From: Hybos culiciformis | Taxonomy: Eukaryota > Arthropoda > Insecta > Diptera > Hybotidae | Assembly (NCBI GenBank): GCA_964007475.1 | Contig: OZ023273.1 | Span: 130,194,732 to 130,258,731 of the forward strand | DNA length: 64,000 bases | Direction: 5' to 3' | Part shown: positions 12,501 through 24,430 of the stretch, in pieces | How the letters are laid out: each line of letters opens with the position of its first letter | Numbering within the stretch: position 1 is the first letter of the stretch | The notes under the pieces: generated by a model | What the model was told of the DNA's origin: nothing | Seen by the model: the letters and a program-made list of their open reading frames with translations, nothing else | The model's database searches: none | Program-made: the position numbers and the translations under genes

Positions 12501-15500
12501 TCAATATCCAATTAAATTGTGTAAAAAATTTCAATTTAAAATTTTTTCAATGAAACTGAATTCTCTAGGTCAGCTGATAGCTTCCATCGACCGACGGACA
12601 GACAGAAAATTACAACATATAATTTGTTTTTCATTTTTAACGGGCTAAATACAAGTAAAAAGAAATTTTAATTCTTCTATTTCCCCTTTTTAATAAAAAT
12701 ATCGTAATTTTTTAACATGACTTTTCTTTTTCAACATAACATAATTTTCTTTGAATTTGAGCATGTGCAAAAATTTTCCTTCATGTTGAAAATGCGATGA
12801 CACAATACTGCGTTTTTTTTTTTTTTTTTTCGATTTTCCTTCAGTGTTTTTTGAATTGTCAAAATAACTTTGCCTTTTTTAAATAACATGAAAATTTAAA
12901 ATAAAAAAAAAATAATAATAATTACCACAAATTTTATAAAATTTAAATAATTTAATTTATTGAAAAGTTGAAAAGTTTTTACATAAAATCATTAAGAAAA
13001 TAATAGTTAACAAAACCAAAAAAAAACCAAAAAAAAACCAAAAAAAATCAAATAAAATATAAACAAAAAAGCAATTAAATTAAAATAAATTTATAAATTA
13101 AAAAATTATTAAATTTTCCGACTTTCCAAAGTGCGATTGATTTTTCTTGTTTTTTTTTCTAATAAAAATAAATAAAAAACAATTTTTAAGAAGACCAAAC
13201 CAATATTAATAAATCGTGTTCAAAATTAAAATAAAAAAAAAAATTTAAAAAATAAATAAAAAAATAAACAAAAATTAGCTAGGTAATATTTTCATAACAA
13301 AAACAAAAAAAAAAGAACAAAAAATAAACAGGAACAAGACCAAAGAAAAGATTTATATATATTAAAGAAGTCTAATATCTTGCACACAAACAAAATTAAT
13401 ACAAAAAAAAAATAAATGAATGTAAACAAATTTTTCAGGATGGGTCTTTTATCGTAGATAGTTATATGTAAAAAATGTACACAAAATAGATTTTTTGTGG
13501 CATTTTCCCCCTAATAATATGAAGAAAAAATAACCATACTATTTATATTAAATTAAAGTTTATTGCAACCACAAAAAAAAAAATCACATAATTTCAAAAA
13601 ATTAAAACAATTTAACCTTTTTTTAAGTATTATGTAATGAATATATGTCAGACGGATAATATTTTTATTTTTCAAATAAGAAATTATTTTCTTTCTCGAT
13701 AGAATTCGTTATCGAAGACAAAAACTAATATGGGTGAAACGTCAAATTGAAAATTTAGTTCATAAGATGAGATTATTTAAAAATCTCTTATAGGTTTACG
13801 CTAAAAGATACCTATATATTTATGAAATTATCGTACATATTTATTATGCATAAAATATACATAATTAAAAATATAATGTCTTTTGAAATAAGTTTATTCT
13901 CAAACATAAGTAAACAAATTATGATGATACAACAACATAAATATAAAGTTTGTTGTTATTCTCTACATTATTATTACAACAGAGAGAGAGAAGTAAACTT
14001 ATAGTACTTATTTCTATTTTTTTGTGAAACGACATATTGATAACTATACTACTAACTTTTACCTATACATTATTTGATAAGATAAGACTTTTGAAGTTGA
14101 TACTGTGATACTAATTTTTTTTTTTAATAAAACAGATTAGATTTTAATAAATTTATAAAACATAAATATTTTTTATATCTTATCTAATTTTAATAAAAAT
14201 TTTTAAAGACTATGTTACCCAGTTTTTTATGAAAAATATTTTCTTAATTTTGTTTTTGGACCAAATAAATACAAAATATGAAATATATTTTTTTTAGCTT
14301 GTTTTCCATTAAAAATTAAAAAAAGGTCTATATATGTTCTTATTAAATGTCTGTCCAAGTGAAGTGATTTTTGTTCGTTAAATGTCAAAATATGCGTTCA
14401 CTTGTTGATATTCTATCATTTTGGATTTCGGTGTTAAAGGCACTCTCAACAAACCAAGGGTCGCTATAATTTTCATGTAAAAAATTTTAATAAATTTAAA
14501 ATTTTAAACGTCCTTCATTTAAATATATACGTCCTAAATTTTTCAATAATTCAATATTTTACAACAATATGGAGATACATTTAAATTTTCTATAATAAAA
14601 AGAACACAAAATCATACACAATATTTGTTTTTAAGGTTTAGAAAATACTTTCTAGGCATAACTCTTAAAAAATTCATTAAATTTCATCAAAATAACAACA
14701 TTATTCTTCAATATTTATTTATATGTACATTATAATATAAAATTCTCAAATTGATGTTCAAAAATTATTCAAAAAATCAATATAATATAAGTTTCTATTT
14801 AGTTCATATAAGAAAAAAAAATTGTTTTTTTTTAACTCTAAAATGGAAATTTCTATAATCAAAATTTTCCCAGAAAAATCGAATATATACAACAATACAA
14901 CACAAGTAAAAAATTAAGTTCAACAATGTTCATGTTTATGCTGTCAATAATAGACTTATAAAACAGGAAGAAAATTTGATACAAAAAAAGAGGGTGCGAT
15001 ATTTATGTTTTTATACTTTATATATGTTTTAAGTAAACAAAACTTACATAAATGTTTCAAAATAAAAATAAAAAAGGATTTGGGGTTATTTGCAGATATA
15101 CATATATATCTATCTATTTTTTAAGTATAGACAAAAATTCTCAAGGATTTGGTATAAAAAGACTTTAAAAGTTTTATAACAAGGAATCAAATTTTCTAAT
15201 ATTTATTATGATAAATGTGTATAATATAATATTGATGCATAATATTTGGAAACATTATATATATCCTGTATAATAAATATAAACCCAATGTACACAAAAT
15301 TTACACAGTATAGACAAATACTTTAAAAAATAATTTAGGTGAAAAATATTTTTTCTATATTTAAAAAAAAAAGCTTTTTATTTTCTATTATGTATATACA
15401 TATGTATATATGAATTTAAATCCAAATCCCTTGCAGATTGTATTGATAATTAATTCTGTGTAGTTTCTTTTTTTTCTTTTTTTCCCCCAAATTATTTTTC

Positions 15501-15737
15501 AACTGTCAAAGTGTTAAAATTGAAAAATTTGTTGATATAATGCTGGTATTGGAAATGGTATGAGAAATATTTTTTAAGTAATTTTTCACCTAGTACTTCA
15601 CTTGAGATTGGAGTGCGATGTTAAAGATGAGTTTTTTATTAATTTTTTTATAGATTTCAGTATGTAGGTATCTATTTGAAAAATTATTTGTATCATCATC
15701 AACAGTCTCGTCGTCGTCAACAAAATAAAATCGTGAT
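8369..15737. other. Non-coding AT-rich stretch
   Basis: No gene seen. Contains the (TA)n at 9533, long A- and T-runs, and a somewhat less AT-rich patch at about 12390-12620 (with GACGGACCGTC-type words just upstream and CGACCGACGGACAGACAGA inside) that may be a degraded repeat. Confidence 0.6.
9533..9602. repeat. (TA)n microsatellite
   Basis: About 70 bp of alternating TA broken by single G interruptions. The open frames across it encode only Tyr-Ile repeats. Confidence 0.95.
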
Positions 15738-16333
15738 AAAAAAGTTAAATATGAAAACATTTTAATTCGGTGAAAATATTCTTAAAGTATATAGATATCA
15801 TACAAAATTTTGGTTATTTTTTGTTTCAAAAATAGTTCTCAAAATTCTGAGAAATTTTAATATATTATAATCAATTAAATATACATGAAAAATTAATATT
15901 ACATTATCAACATGCAGTTTTTCTTTGCTGCAGCATAGCTATTAATATTTTGTTAGATTGATTAAAGTTCATTAAAGTGCTGAATGCCAAACATTTAGTG
16001 TATCATTCGGTTGATGACTAAACGTTTACAAACTTCTTTTAATTATATCTTTTCAGAATATGATTCCGTATAAAAACCATTTTTGGAAAGGTCTACATTA
16101 TTGCTCAATCCAATCTAACAAAATATTAATAGCTATGCTGCAGCAAAGAAAAACTGCATGTTGATAATGTAATATTAATTTTTCATGTATATTTAATTGA
16201 TTATAATATGTTAAAATTTCTCAGAATTTTGAGAACTATTTTTGAAACAAAAAATAACCAAAATTTTGTATGATATCTATATACTTTAAGAATATTTTCA
16301 CCGAATTAAAATGTTTTCATATTTAACTTTTTT
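15738..16333. repeat. 596-bp inverted repeat with 223-bp arms
   Basis: Arms 15738-15960 and 16111-16333 are reverse complements at 222 of 223 positions (the difference lies in TTTTAAYATATTATAATC), without indels; loop 150 bp. The outer arm sequence is AAAAAAGTTAAATATGAAAA and the inner end AATATTTTGTTAGATTG. No ORF. The third copy at 23690-24430 is strongly diverged, so this arm pair was made recently or is homogenised by gene conversion; an assembly fold-back is the alternative. Confidence 0.92.
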
Positions 16334-17486
16334 ACATTAACATTAATTACTGGAATAAAAATCTCTCATGAAACACATTTTTTTTTATACATATGGGTTT
16401 AATGAAATATTATTTCCATTCCAATGAATGAAAAAGCTTTTCTCCCCATTTTCTATATTTATAATCAAAACAAAACAAAAATTATAAGCATATATACATA
16501 TCTATACAATTTTGATGATACCAAAAATTGTAAACACTCGTATATACATAAATAAAAAAAATATGTAACATAAGAGGGAAATGTGACGTCACGGATTCAA
16601 AACATAATATCACGATTCATATATATGTATATATATAACATTTTTTTTACGCTATAATAAGCTTTCAGTTGTTCAACAAAACTGAAAAAAAAAAAAAAAA
16701 ATTAATGCTGAATTTTTTCTTTCCTTGTTTTCATGTACATTTACGGTTTAGTTTGCATCGGAACAGTAAAATGGTAACATCATAAAAATTTCTTAAATCG
16801 GGTGCGGATTTAAAATTTTTTTTTTTTACATTCATGTATTTTCCAACTATAAAAAGCAAAAAAAAAAAAATAATTTTGTTTTGTGATGAAAAGCAAAAAG
16901 AAAATCAAATAAAAAATATATGTATATATCCGTTGTTTGTATCCGATGTGTAGAATATCGTAAAGAGAAAATATAATAAAAACAATGCACGGTTATTAAT
17001 TCGATAGATTGAATGAAAAAAATTATTAAAAATTTACAACACATAAATTTATTTGTGCGCGCCTTGTTTAAGAAAATTTTCTTTAACGTCGATAACTATA
17101 TCGATAGTGTTTACGGTGTGAAAAAAAAAATTAGACTATAAACAAATTGGATAAAGAAAAATAAAAATATTGTTAGTAATCTAAACTTAATTTTTAAAGT
17201 ACATACGATGATGACAGTTTGAATTTTCCAAAATATTTTTCTTTTAAACATTATTTTAAACTCATATTTTGAACTGGATTCAATCGAAGATAAATGGAAT
17301 AGTAGCAGAACATAATAATAATAATAAAAATTAGTTTTATTTGTCAGATTAACGGCGTTACGTACATTAAATCATACAACTTTGAATTTCTAAGCTTGTA
17401 TTAGATAAATTTAGTTTAAAATATAGTTCGAAATCAAATAAAAAATTTCTTACGATAATAATTTGTTGTTACTGATATTTTTAATG
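16334..17486. other. Non-coding stretch with isolated CRE- and DRE-like words
   Basis: GTGACGTCAC at 16583-16592 is a full palindromic CRE word and TATCGATA at 17099-17106 matches the insect DRE/BEAF word. Neither is near a recognisable promoter, so function is not claimed. Confidence 0.3.
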
Positions 17487-17568
17487 TTTATAACTATGTT
17501 ACTTTTGTTTTGCTGAGCATAAATATATATATTTATGCTCAGCAAAACAAAAGTAACATAGTTATAAA
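17487..17568. repeat. 82-bp perfect palindrome
   Basis: Every base pairs about a centre between 17527 and 17528, with no spacer: TTTATAACTATGTTACTTTT, then GTTTTGCTGAGCATAAATATA, and the reverse complement. Could be a minimal hairpin MITE (TA near both ends) or a hairpin-RNA template. Confidence 0.9.
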
Positions 17569-20500
17569 AAATTTCTTGTTACAAAAGTGACTTTAGCTTA
17601 AAAGATAACTTTACAATGTCCTACAATACTCTAGTATAAAAAAATATAGTTTCAAATTACAGTTCGCTAGAAAAAAAAGTAATCGTCACTGGTAAAATAT
17701 CAACATAGTATACAGGAATCAGTATTTTTAACATAATGGTTTTACTGAAACGTAAGCTAAAATTTAGAGCTTGTCAGATGAAATATACGTGTAACTGTCT
17801 ATAAAAAGATTTTTCAGCCAATTATGTCAATATTTTATGTAAATTTTAATTGTATTCGTATACAAAACATTGTCTACGAAAACAATATTTTTTTTTTTTT
17901 ATATACATACTTGGTAATGTACACATTTATTTTTCGCAATGAATTTTCTTCCCAAATTTGAAATTATATTTTCGATATGAACAAAAATAAATTCCTTTTG
18001 ATTTTTTTCAGTTCTATTTCAATAACCTTTATGAAAAATAATTTTTATGAGAATCATAAATAATCATAAATTTTCCGGTTCTAAAAACTTTAGTTATATT
18101 AACAAAGAAAAACATCATTTTCTTTTATTATTATTTTTTTGCAGTTACTAAAAAAAACTTCTAAATTTACTGAGCTAAAAATTTCCGTCTTTGGAAACAT
18201 TATATGTTTAGTTAAAATTGAATATTAACACTTTTTGACTTTTAAAATTGAAAATTAAAGCTTAATTTATAAATTAAAAATTTCATTATGGTGTCTTATT
18301 GAATAAAATAACTCATTGAAGTTATTATTAGTTGTTATATAGAAAATAAATCTAATAGTACACTAAGAAAATGATTGATAGAACTACGATTAAAAAATAT
18401 AATAGTTTTTTTATGGAAAATTTTTTTTAATACTTTTCAAAAATAATTATATAAATAAATTTTCATAATTGGTATTTCATGAAAATTACTTTAGTTATTA
18501 ATACACCATTTAAAGATTTTAAATGGAAATACTATAGAAAAGAAAAAAAAAAAAACTGAAAACATACAAAAAAAAAAGCATGTAACAATTATTTTCCTGG
18601 AATTTTAATATAATTTACTTACACTCTCAGTTAGAATTAAGGATTGAGGTGGGTTGAGTTGAGCTTTTTTTTTTATTTTTATTTTTATAACATAGAAGAA
18701 TTAATTTTCATACTTAATTCTGTAAAAAAATTCTTATATGGTTTCCTTTTGTGAAAATGAATTAAGTATAAATGTAGGTATATCTAAAATTTCTCTTTTT
18801 ATTACAATTTTCTATAGTCCCGAAGGTGTTTTTCTATTCAAACAAATTATTAAAATATTTTTAAGAAACCCAGATGTGGAATTATTATATAAATTTAATA
18901 TAAAATTAAAATGTATAATAATATGATATATTTATACATATGTATTATGTACATGCATACTCCCTACCTACAATATCAAAGCTATACATAACTACGAATA
19001 TATGTATGTAACTACCAAATTTTATAAAAAAAAAAGTAAAAGATTAAATTATATTTCTATTTTTGAATTACACATTGATTTAATAAAAAGAAATATACTT
19101 ATTCCTGTTAAAGAAAAATATTTTTATATTTGATTGTGTATGGTGGTATTATATAGAAAAAGGTGATAAAATGAAAATTTATTTTTATTTTCATGAAATT
19201 CTTATTATTGTTGATTATCTTGATGAAAATGGTTGAACATTAAAAGCATTGAAATAAAAATAAAATTTCTTTTTCCTACATACTTGATGTCTAAATTACG
19301 AACATTTTATACATGATAATCCTGAGAATTTTTTTAAGGATGCTACGTTTTTAAGATACATTTTTTGTTTTGTTATTTGGCTATTATATAGATTTTATTT
19401 AGGATAAAATAAATCTAGATAGTTATGAATAGGATAACAGGTATACAATCGCAAAAGTATAGCAAGGAAAATTGATTGATATCTTTGACAATTAATAGAA
19501 ATACTATACAAGAAATGTTTTGCTGATTTTGTTTACAACATAAAAGTGGATCATTTAATTTGAAGTTAATATTTTAATTGAGAAAAATATATTGTCAAAT
19601 TAAAAAGACAAAGAGCTAATATGTTAATGAAAATAAAACGGAAAACTGCGTGATTCTCGACATTTTAAAATTTTGAACTTATCAGATATAGTTTAATAAC
19701 TTTTTTAAATAACTATAAGATTTTATTTACATAACACTATTGTAATGTTAATTATCAATTAAATTCTTATTTTTTTTATATCATTAACACTCAAAGATTG
19801 TATTTTCTATACACAATTTAATAATAATGCGCAGTAATGAACCTTATTTTTGTCGCAAGAATTTTATGACTGAATGAATAAAGAGTTAGAATAACTTCAT
19901 ATGAATATTCAAAGCCCTTTGATATTATAGTTTGGAAACTCTAATAAATTGTTTTTTTTTATTTTTATTATAATATACATAATGTAATAATGCTGAAAAA
20001 ATTCAATCAAAAGAAAAATTTTGTACAAATTTTAATTCAGTGGAATTCAATTTTAAAAAAAAGAAAAATTTTTTTATTTCTGAGTCAGAATGTATTTTTA
20101 AACGTCAAATTTTTTTTTTCTGTTCCTCCATAAAATTGTTTATCTTTTTTATTCGTTATTCATTATTGTAATTAGTACCAAAAATAAACTGGAGCATGAT
20201 GGGGTAATAAAAATTATTATTTTGTTTATTCTTTTTTTTTTTTTCATTTATCGTGAAAGAAGAATAAAACTCATAAATTTGGAATATTTATGTTGTTTTT
20301 TTTAATTATATAATTAAAAACTAAAATATTAAATTTTTTTTTTAAACTTTTTAGTAGCTCACTCTCTAGCCTATTTTTTGTTTATGTTATTTTCACTCTA
20401 TTTACATAATAACCATGATAAAAAGTACTGACCTCTTCTTATACATTAAAAAAATTTTTTTTTTGTTTTTTTTTTTCCAACATTTGAATTGAAAATGAAT

Positions 20501-20984
20501 GTTAAATAAAAACAAAAAAAAAAACTACATATAAATTGCTCTACTGCAGTTGTTTACTTAATGAATAAATTTCTTCTCAATTTAATATTTTGTGTGGTAT
20601 GAAATTAAAAAAAAAAAAAAAAAACAACAAACAAAAAAACCAAATTTATATAAAAAAGAAAAATATATATAACCTGGGACCTAAATTGAAAGTAAAAATT
20701 TTAAATGAAATCAAATGAAAGTGCACCTACCTTCAAATAAATGAAATTAAAAAAAAAAAAAAGAAGACAAATATTTTTTTTATTTCATGTATTTTATGCA
20801 AATATTTGAGATATATATTTTTGTTTTTTTGTATATTTTTTACAGAAGGGAGACGAAAAAAAGATAATAATTTTCAGTATTCATAGGCTTCAAAGCTTTT
20901 ATTTCAATAATGATGAAAAATTTGGAATATATTATATTTAGAACAAAATTAGATCAAAATATTATGTATAGTATAGTAAAGAAT
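17569..20984. other. Non-coding AT-rich stretch
   Basis: Only A/T-rich sequence with homopolymer runs. Nothing else is recognised. Confidence 0.6.
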
Positions 20985-21418
20985 GTTTCACGATCCAAGT
21001 ACAACTTTGTCCAAGTCGACTTGGACGCTCATTTTGATCGTGTAAACAGAGTGTCAAGTCAACTTGGACCTACCTAAAGTAGCCACATTAAAGTTGAGTT
21101 GGACACTGATCTACTTACTTTGATCAAAGTAGTGTATTTGTAAAAAAATAAAAAAAAATTAAAATTTTATTCTGAATTTTTTTTTAATTATTTAAAATTT
21201 TAATTTTTAAAATAATAAACAAATGAGTAAAAAATTATAAATAATAAAAGAAAAAGAAAGTGGACTGATCGGGAAAACGTCCAGTTCATGGAATTGTATG
21301 AAGTAAATTTTTTTTATTCATCAAAGTAACTTCAAAGTAAAAAGTTGGTTCAAAGTAACTTGGTCCAAGTGACTTTGTTCAAAGAAACTTGGACAAAGTG
21401 TATTTGGATCGTGAAAAC
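20985..21418. mobile_element. MITE with GATCCAA...ACTTTGTCCAAGT inverted termini
   Basis: Left GTTTCACGATCCAAGTACAA then CTTTGTCCAAGT; right, inverted, GTTTTCACGATCCAAATACA then CTTTGTCCAAGT. Subterminal AACTTGGAC / GTCCAAGT motifs recur inside on both strands. Exact ends and target duplication were not resolved (GGCCT is present on the right but not clearly on the left). It holds a short coding remnant, so it looks like a deletion derivative of a larger DNA transposon. Confidence 0.7.
21231..21329 (+). pseudogene. Myb/SANT-like domain remnant inside the MITE
   Basis: The frame reads KWTDRENVQFMELYE preceded by a Lys/Arg run, ending at TAA 21327. This resembles the start of the Myb/SANT-like DNA-binding domain (W-T-x-x-E-N-x-x-F-x-x-L-Y) found in zeste-type and PIF/Harbinger accessory proteins. 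Only the first helix is visible and there is no Met, so it is a fossil of an exon rather than a gene. Confidence 0.4.
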
Positions 21419-23689
21419 AGGCCTTTATCGAAAATTTATTTTTATTTGAAAAATTTACTTCATTTTCCAGTATATTTCAAAAATATTATCTTAATGCGAA
21501 CACATAACATAAGGTTAAATATTAATTTCAGATAAAATTTGTAAAATAAATCAATATACATACATATATACATCATAGTTATAATTAAAAATAGAAACTT
21601 AAATGTTGAAATAAGAAATAAGGAATGCAATTAAACAATATCAAAATCATTAAAATGGTTTTTAAAGCATAGAAAATTTCAAAGGAAATTTGATACAGAC
21701 CATGGAAGCAAAAAAAAAAAACTTGATAAAAAACACCGTTTATAATTGCAATTTAAATAAATCTGGAAAAAGTAATTTAGTCTTTTTGATAATATTATGC
21801 AATTCGGACGGAAAATAAGAAAAAAAAAAACAAATAAATAAATAAATTGAAGCAAACTGAAGCAAAAATTATCAAATTGAAGTGAAAGATTATTTATAAA
21901 TAAATTTTTAAGAAATAATATATAACTATACTTATTGTCAATAATGGTAATTTACATGGAATTGAAATTAAATTTATTGCTTTATCCATTGAATTGAATA
22001 ATATGGATTGGATATAGTTTAACCATAACAACATAACTATTCTTTTGTGTGACTAAATGCATCACAATGAGAATTTGTTTTAAAATGAACTTTTCTAAAA
22101 TTTCCAATTTTTTGTCTTACTTTTCCTAGCACAGCTTAAACATTTGCAATAGCGAGTTTGCTAAGATTAAACAAAACAAAATATTTACTAAACCCTTCAT
22201 AATTGACACTAAAATACCTAAGTTAAAAGAAAATAGTTAGTTTTATATATGAAAGTAAAATTTTATGAAAATTTGTTTTTTGAGACTTAATTTATTTTGA
22301 GAACAAATTTGGACATTAACTTGCTTTCTGTTAGCGTAAACATAAAAGCTATTGCTTGCTTCTATGCCTTGGTCCGTTGCATTTATTACTTTTCTGACAG
22401 CGAAGTGAATGGATTTATAACATATTTAAATAAACACTACGACTGTATATATAATTATAGTATTTCTTCATGGATTTCTTAGAAATTTTTTTAATTTAAA
22501 CTTTTTTATTTGTCTGCTGTCCTAATTACATTAAATTCATTGATTTTCGCCTAACTTTCTTTATAATTTTTTTTTTAAGTAAAATCAAAATATATTTATC
22601 CAAATTTCATGGTAAGAAATCATATAAAAATAAAATAATTTGCTTATATAAAAATTATATGTAAACATTAATTTATGTTTTTTTTTCTTGTTAAAATAAT
22701 AAGCCCAGTTTTTTTTGGATACTAAAAAACAAAACAAAAATTACGTAAAGTCCCTTTTTATACATCTTTTTTTGGGATGTTGAACCAATTTTTTTTTTCT
22801 CTACAAGTTCTTTTTTAGGGTAAATGGCATAATATCTCCTGTGAAATTACATTGAATATACAATTATTTTTTCGTATTAAGAGTATAGTACGATTTACTG
22901 ATTTTAATTACATTATTGACATTATTTTATTTCAAGGAAAAATGTGTACCACACCAATTAGATTGGTCTGAACTTAACCGCAGAAGAGATAAATTAGTCG
23001 GCTTTACTTTTAATGACAAAATGAGAGCCGTATAAAATAAAATTTCTTTTGATAAAAATATTAAAAATTGCCCAAACCCAATTTTTATTTCGTTTATATG
23101 AATTCCATTTATTTAATCTTAATTTACTTAATTCAATTTATCAAAATTCTTCAAAATTTCAGTTTATAGGCAAAATTATAATATTTAATTTTGAACTTCT
23201 TTCAAAGTGAATAAAAAATTTTTTTTATTTTTATGGCTTCATTTTATGATTATTAATTTTTTTTTTATTTTATTCTAGAAAATAGAAAAAATATACAATT
23301 CCTTGAAATAGAAATATAGAATTAAATTTCTTATACATAAATGTATAAAACATAATATAATATTAATATATCGGGCAGATGATTTTTGCCAAAATGGGCT
23401 AAAATATATAAAAATAAAATTATAGAAATATGAACGATTTTTTTTTCTTTTTAATGTTGAATTAAAAATTTAATTAGATACAAGCACATTTCATTTTATA
23501 TAATATTTTTTTATATTATGTCCTTGAGCTGAGTTGAGAGTAAGTATAGCATATTTTTTTATGTAGATATATAATTTTAAGAATTAAATATTCCAAAATC
23601 GAAGTCATATTAAAAAAAAAAAGAAGTCGCACTGAAATCGCACGGTGAATTCTAAAATTCTCAATTATTCCGTCCACAAACTTCTTTTA

Positions 23690-24430
23690 TCTGTATATCT
23701 TTTTACATTGTATATTATGATTCTTTATGAATTACATAATATTATCTTTTGAAATCTACGGAAGCTCTACATTATTGCCAAACGAAATATTAATAGCTAA
23801 GCTGTAATAAACAAAACAAAAATTATCTTAATGGTGGGACTTTAATTTTCAATCCATCTAATCGTTAGATTTTGTAAAATTTTCTCCGAGTTGCGTGAAT
23901 TATTTTTAAAACAAAAAAATTAGTAAAATTCTGTATGAAAAATATACTTTAACCTGCCATTTACACAGGATGTTTTCGAAGATTAAAATTTTTTTAATGT
24001 ATTTTCGTAAAAATCTCCGAAATAATTTTCACTGTCCAGATTAAAATATAGATTTTAGTTTGGATTAAAATATTTTTCTAAATAAAACTATTTAAATTTT
24101 GATTTTAATTTTAAATTTATATATCAAAAAAATAAATTATATTAAATAATATTTTTTTTCGTTTTCAGTTTTTCATTTATTTATTTTTTTATCTTTGATA
24201 TTTCTATTTTAAAATTTTTTTTCTTCCGTTTTCTTTTTTTGACAGAAAATAATTAATATTTTAAGCAAGATTTTTAGTCCAGACTAAAATCAAGATTTTT
24301 TCGTTTTATACAACTTTTACACACACAGTCAAAAAAAATCTTGATTTTAATCTTCGAAAACATCCTGTGTAAATGGCAAGTAAGAATACTTTCACAGAAT
24401 TAAAACATTTTCGTATTTAATTTTTTTTAT
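23690..24430. repeat. Diverged copy of the palindromic repeat family, split by a MITE
   Basis: Matches the right half of the 15738-16333 inverted repeat and its adjoining loop: shared blocks include CTACATTATTGC, AAATATTAATAGCTA, and TAAGAATA-TTTCAC-GAATTAAAA. It continues past the MITE into a GATGACGAGA segment that resembles, inverted, the TCTCGTCGTCGTC just outside the left arm (about 15705). So the ancestral unit ran from the loop through the arm to this segment. Confidence 0.7.
23953..24380. mobile_element. PIF/Harbinger-like MITE with TAA target duplication, 428 bp
   Basis: TIRs of 37 bp with one mismatch: CCTGCCATTTACACAGGATG at the left, CTTGCCATTTACACAGGATG inverted at the right, both followed by TTTTCGAAGATTAAAAT. 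Flanked by TAA (23950-23952 and 24381-24383). The paralogous repeat at 16111-16333 shows the uninterrupted site (ACTTTAAGAAT at about 16285-16295), confirming that TAA is duplicated. A 3-bp TAA duplication points to PIF/Harbinger. No ORF. Confidence 0.85.

Noticed and set aside
16583..16592. CRE palindrome GTGACGTCAC as a promoter element
   Set aside because: No transcription unit nearby; a single 10-bp word in 64 kb is not evidence of regulation.
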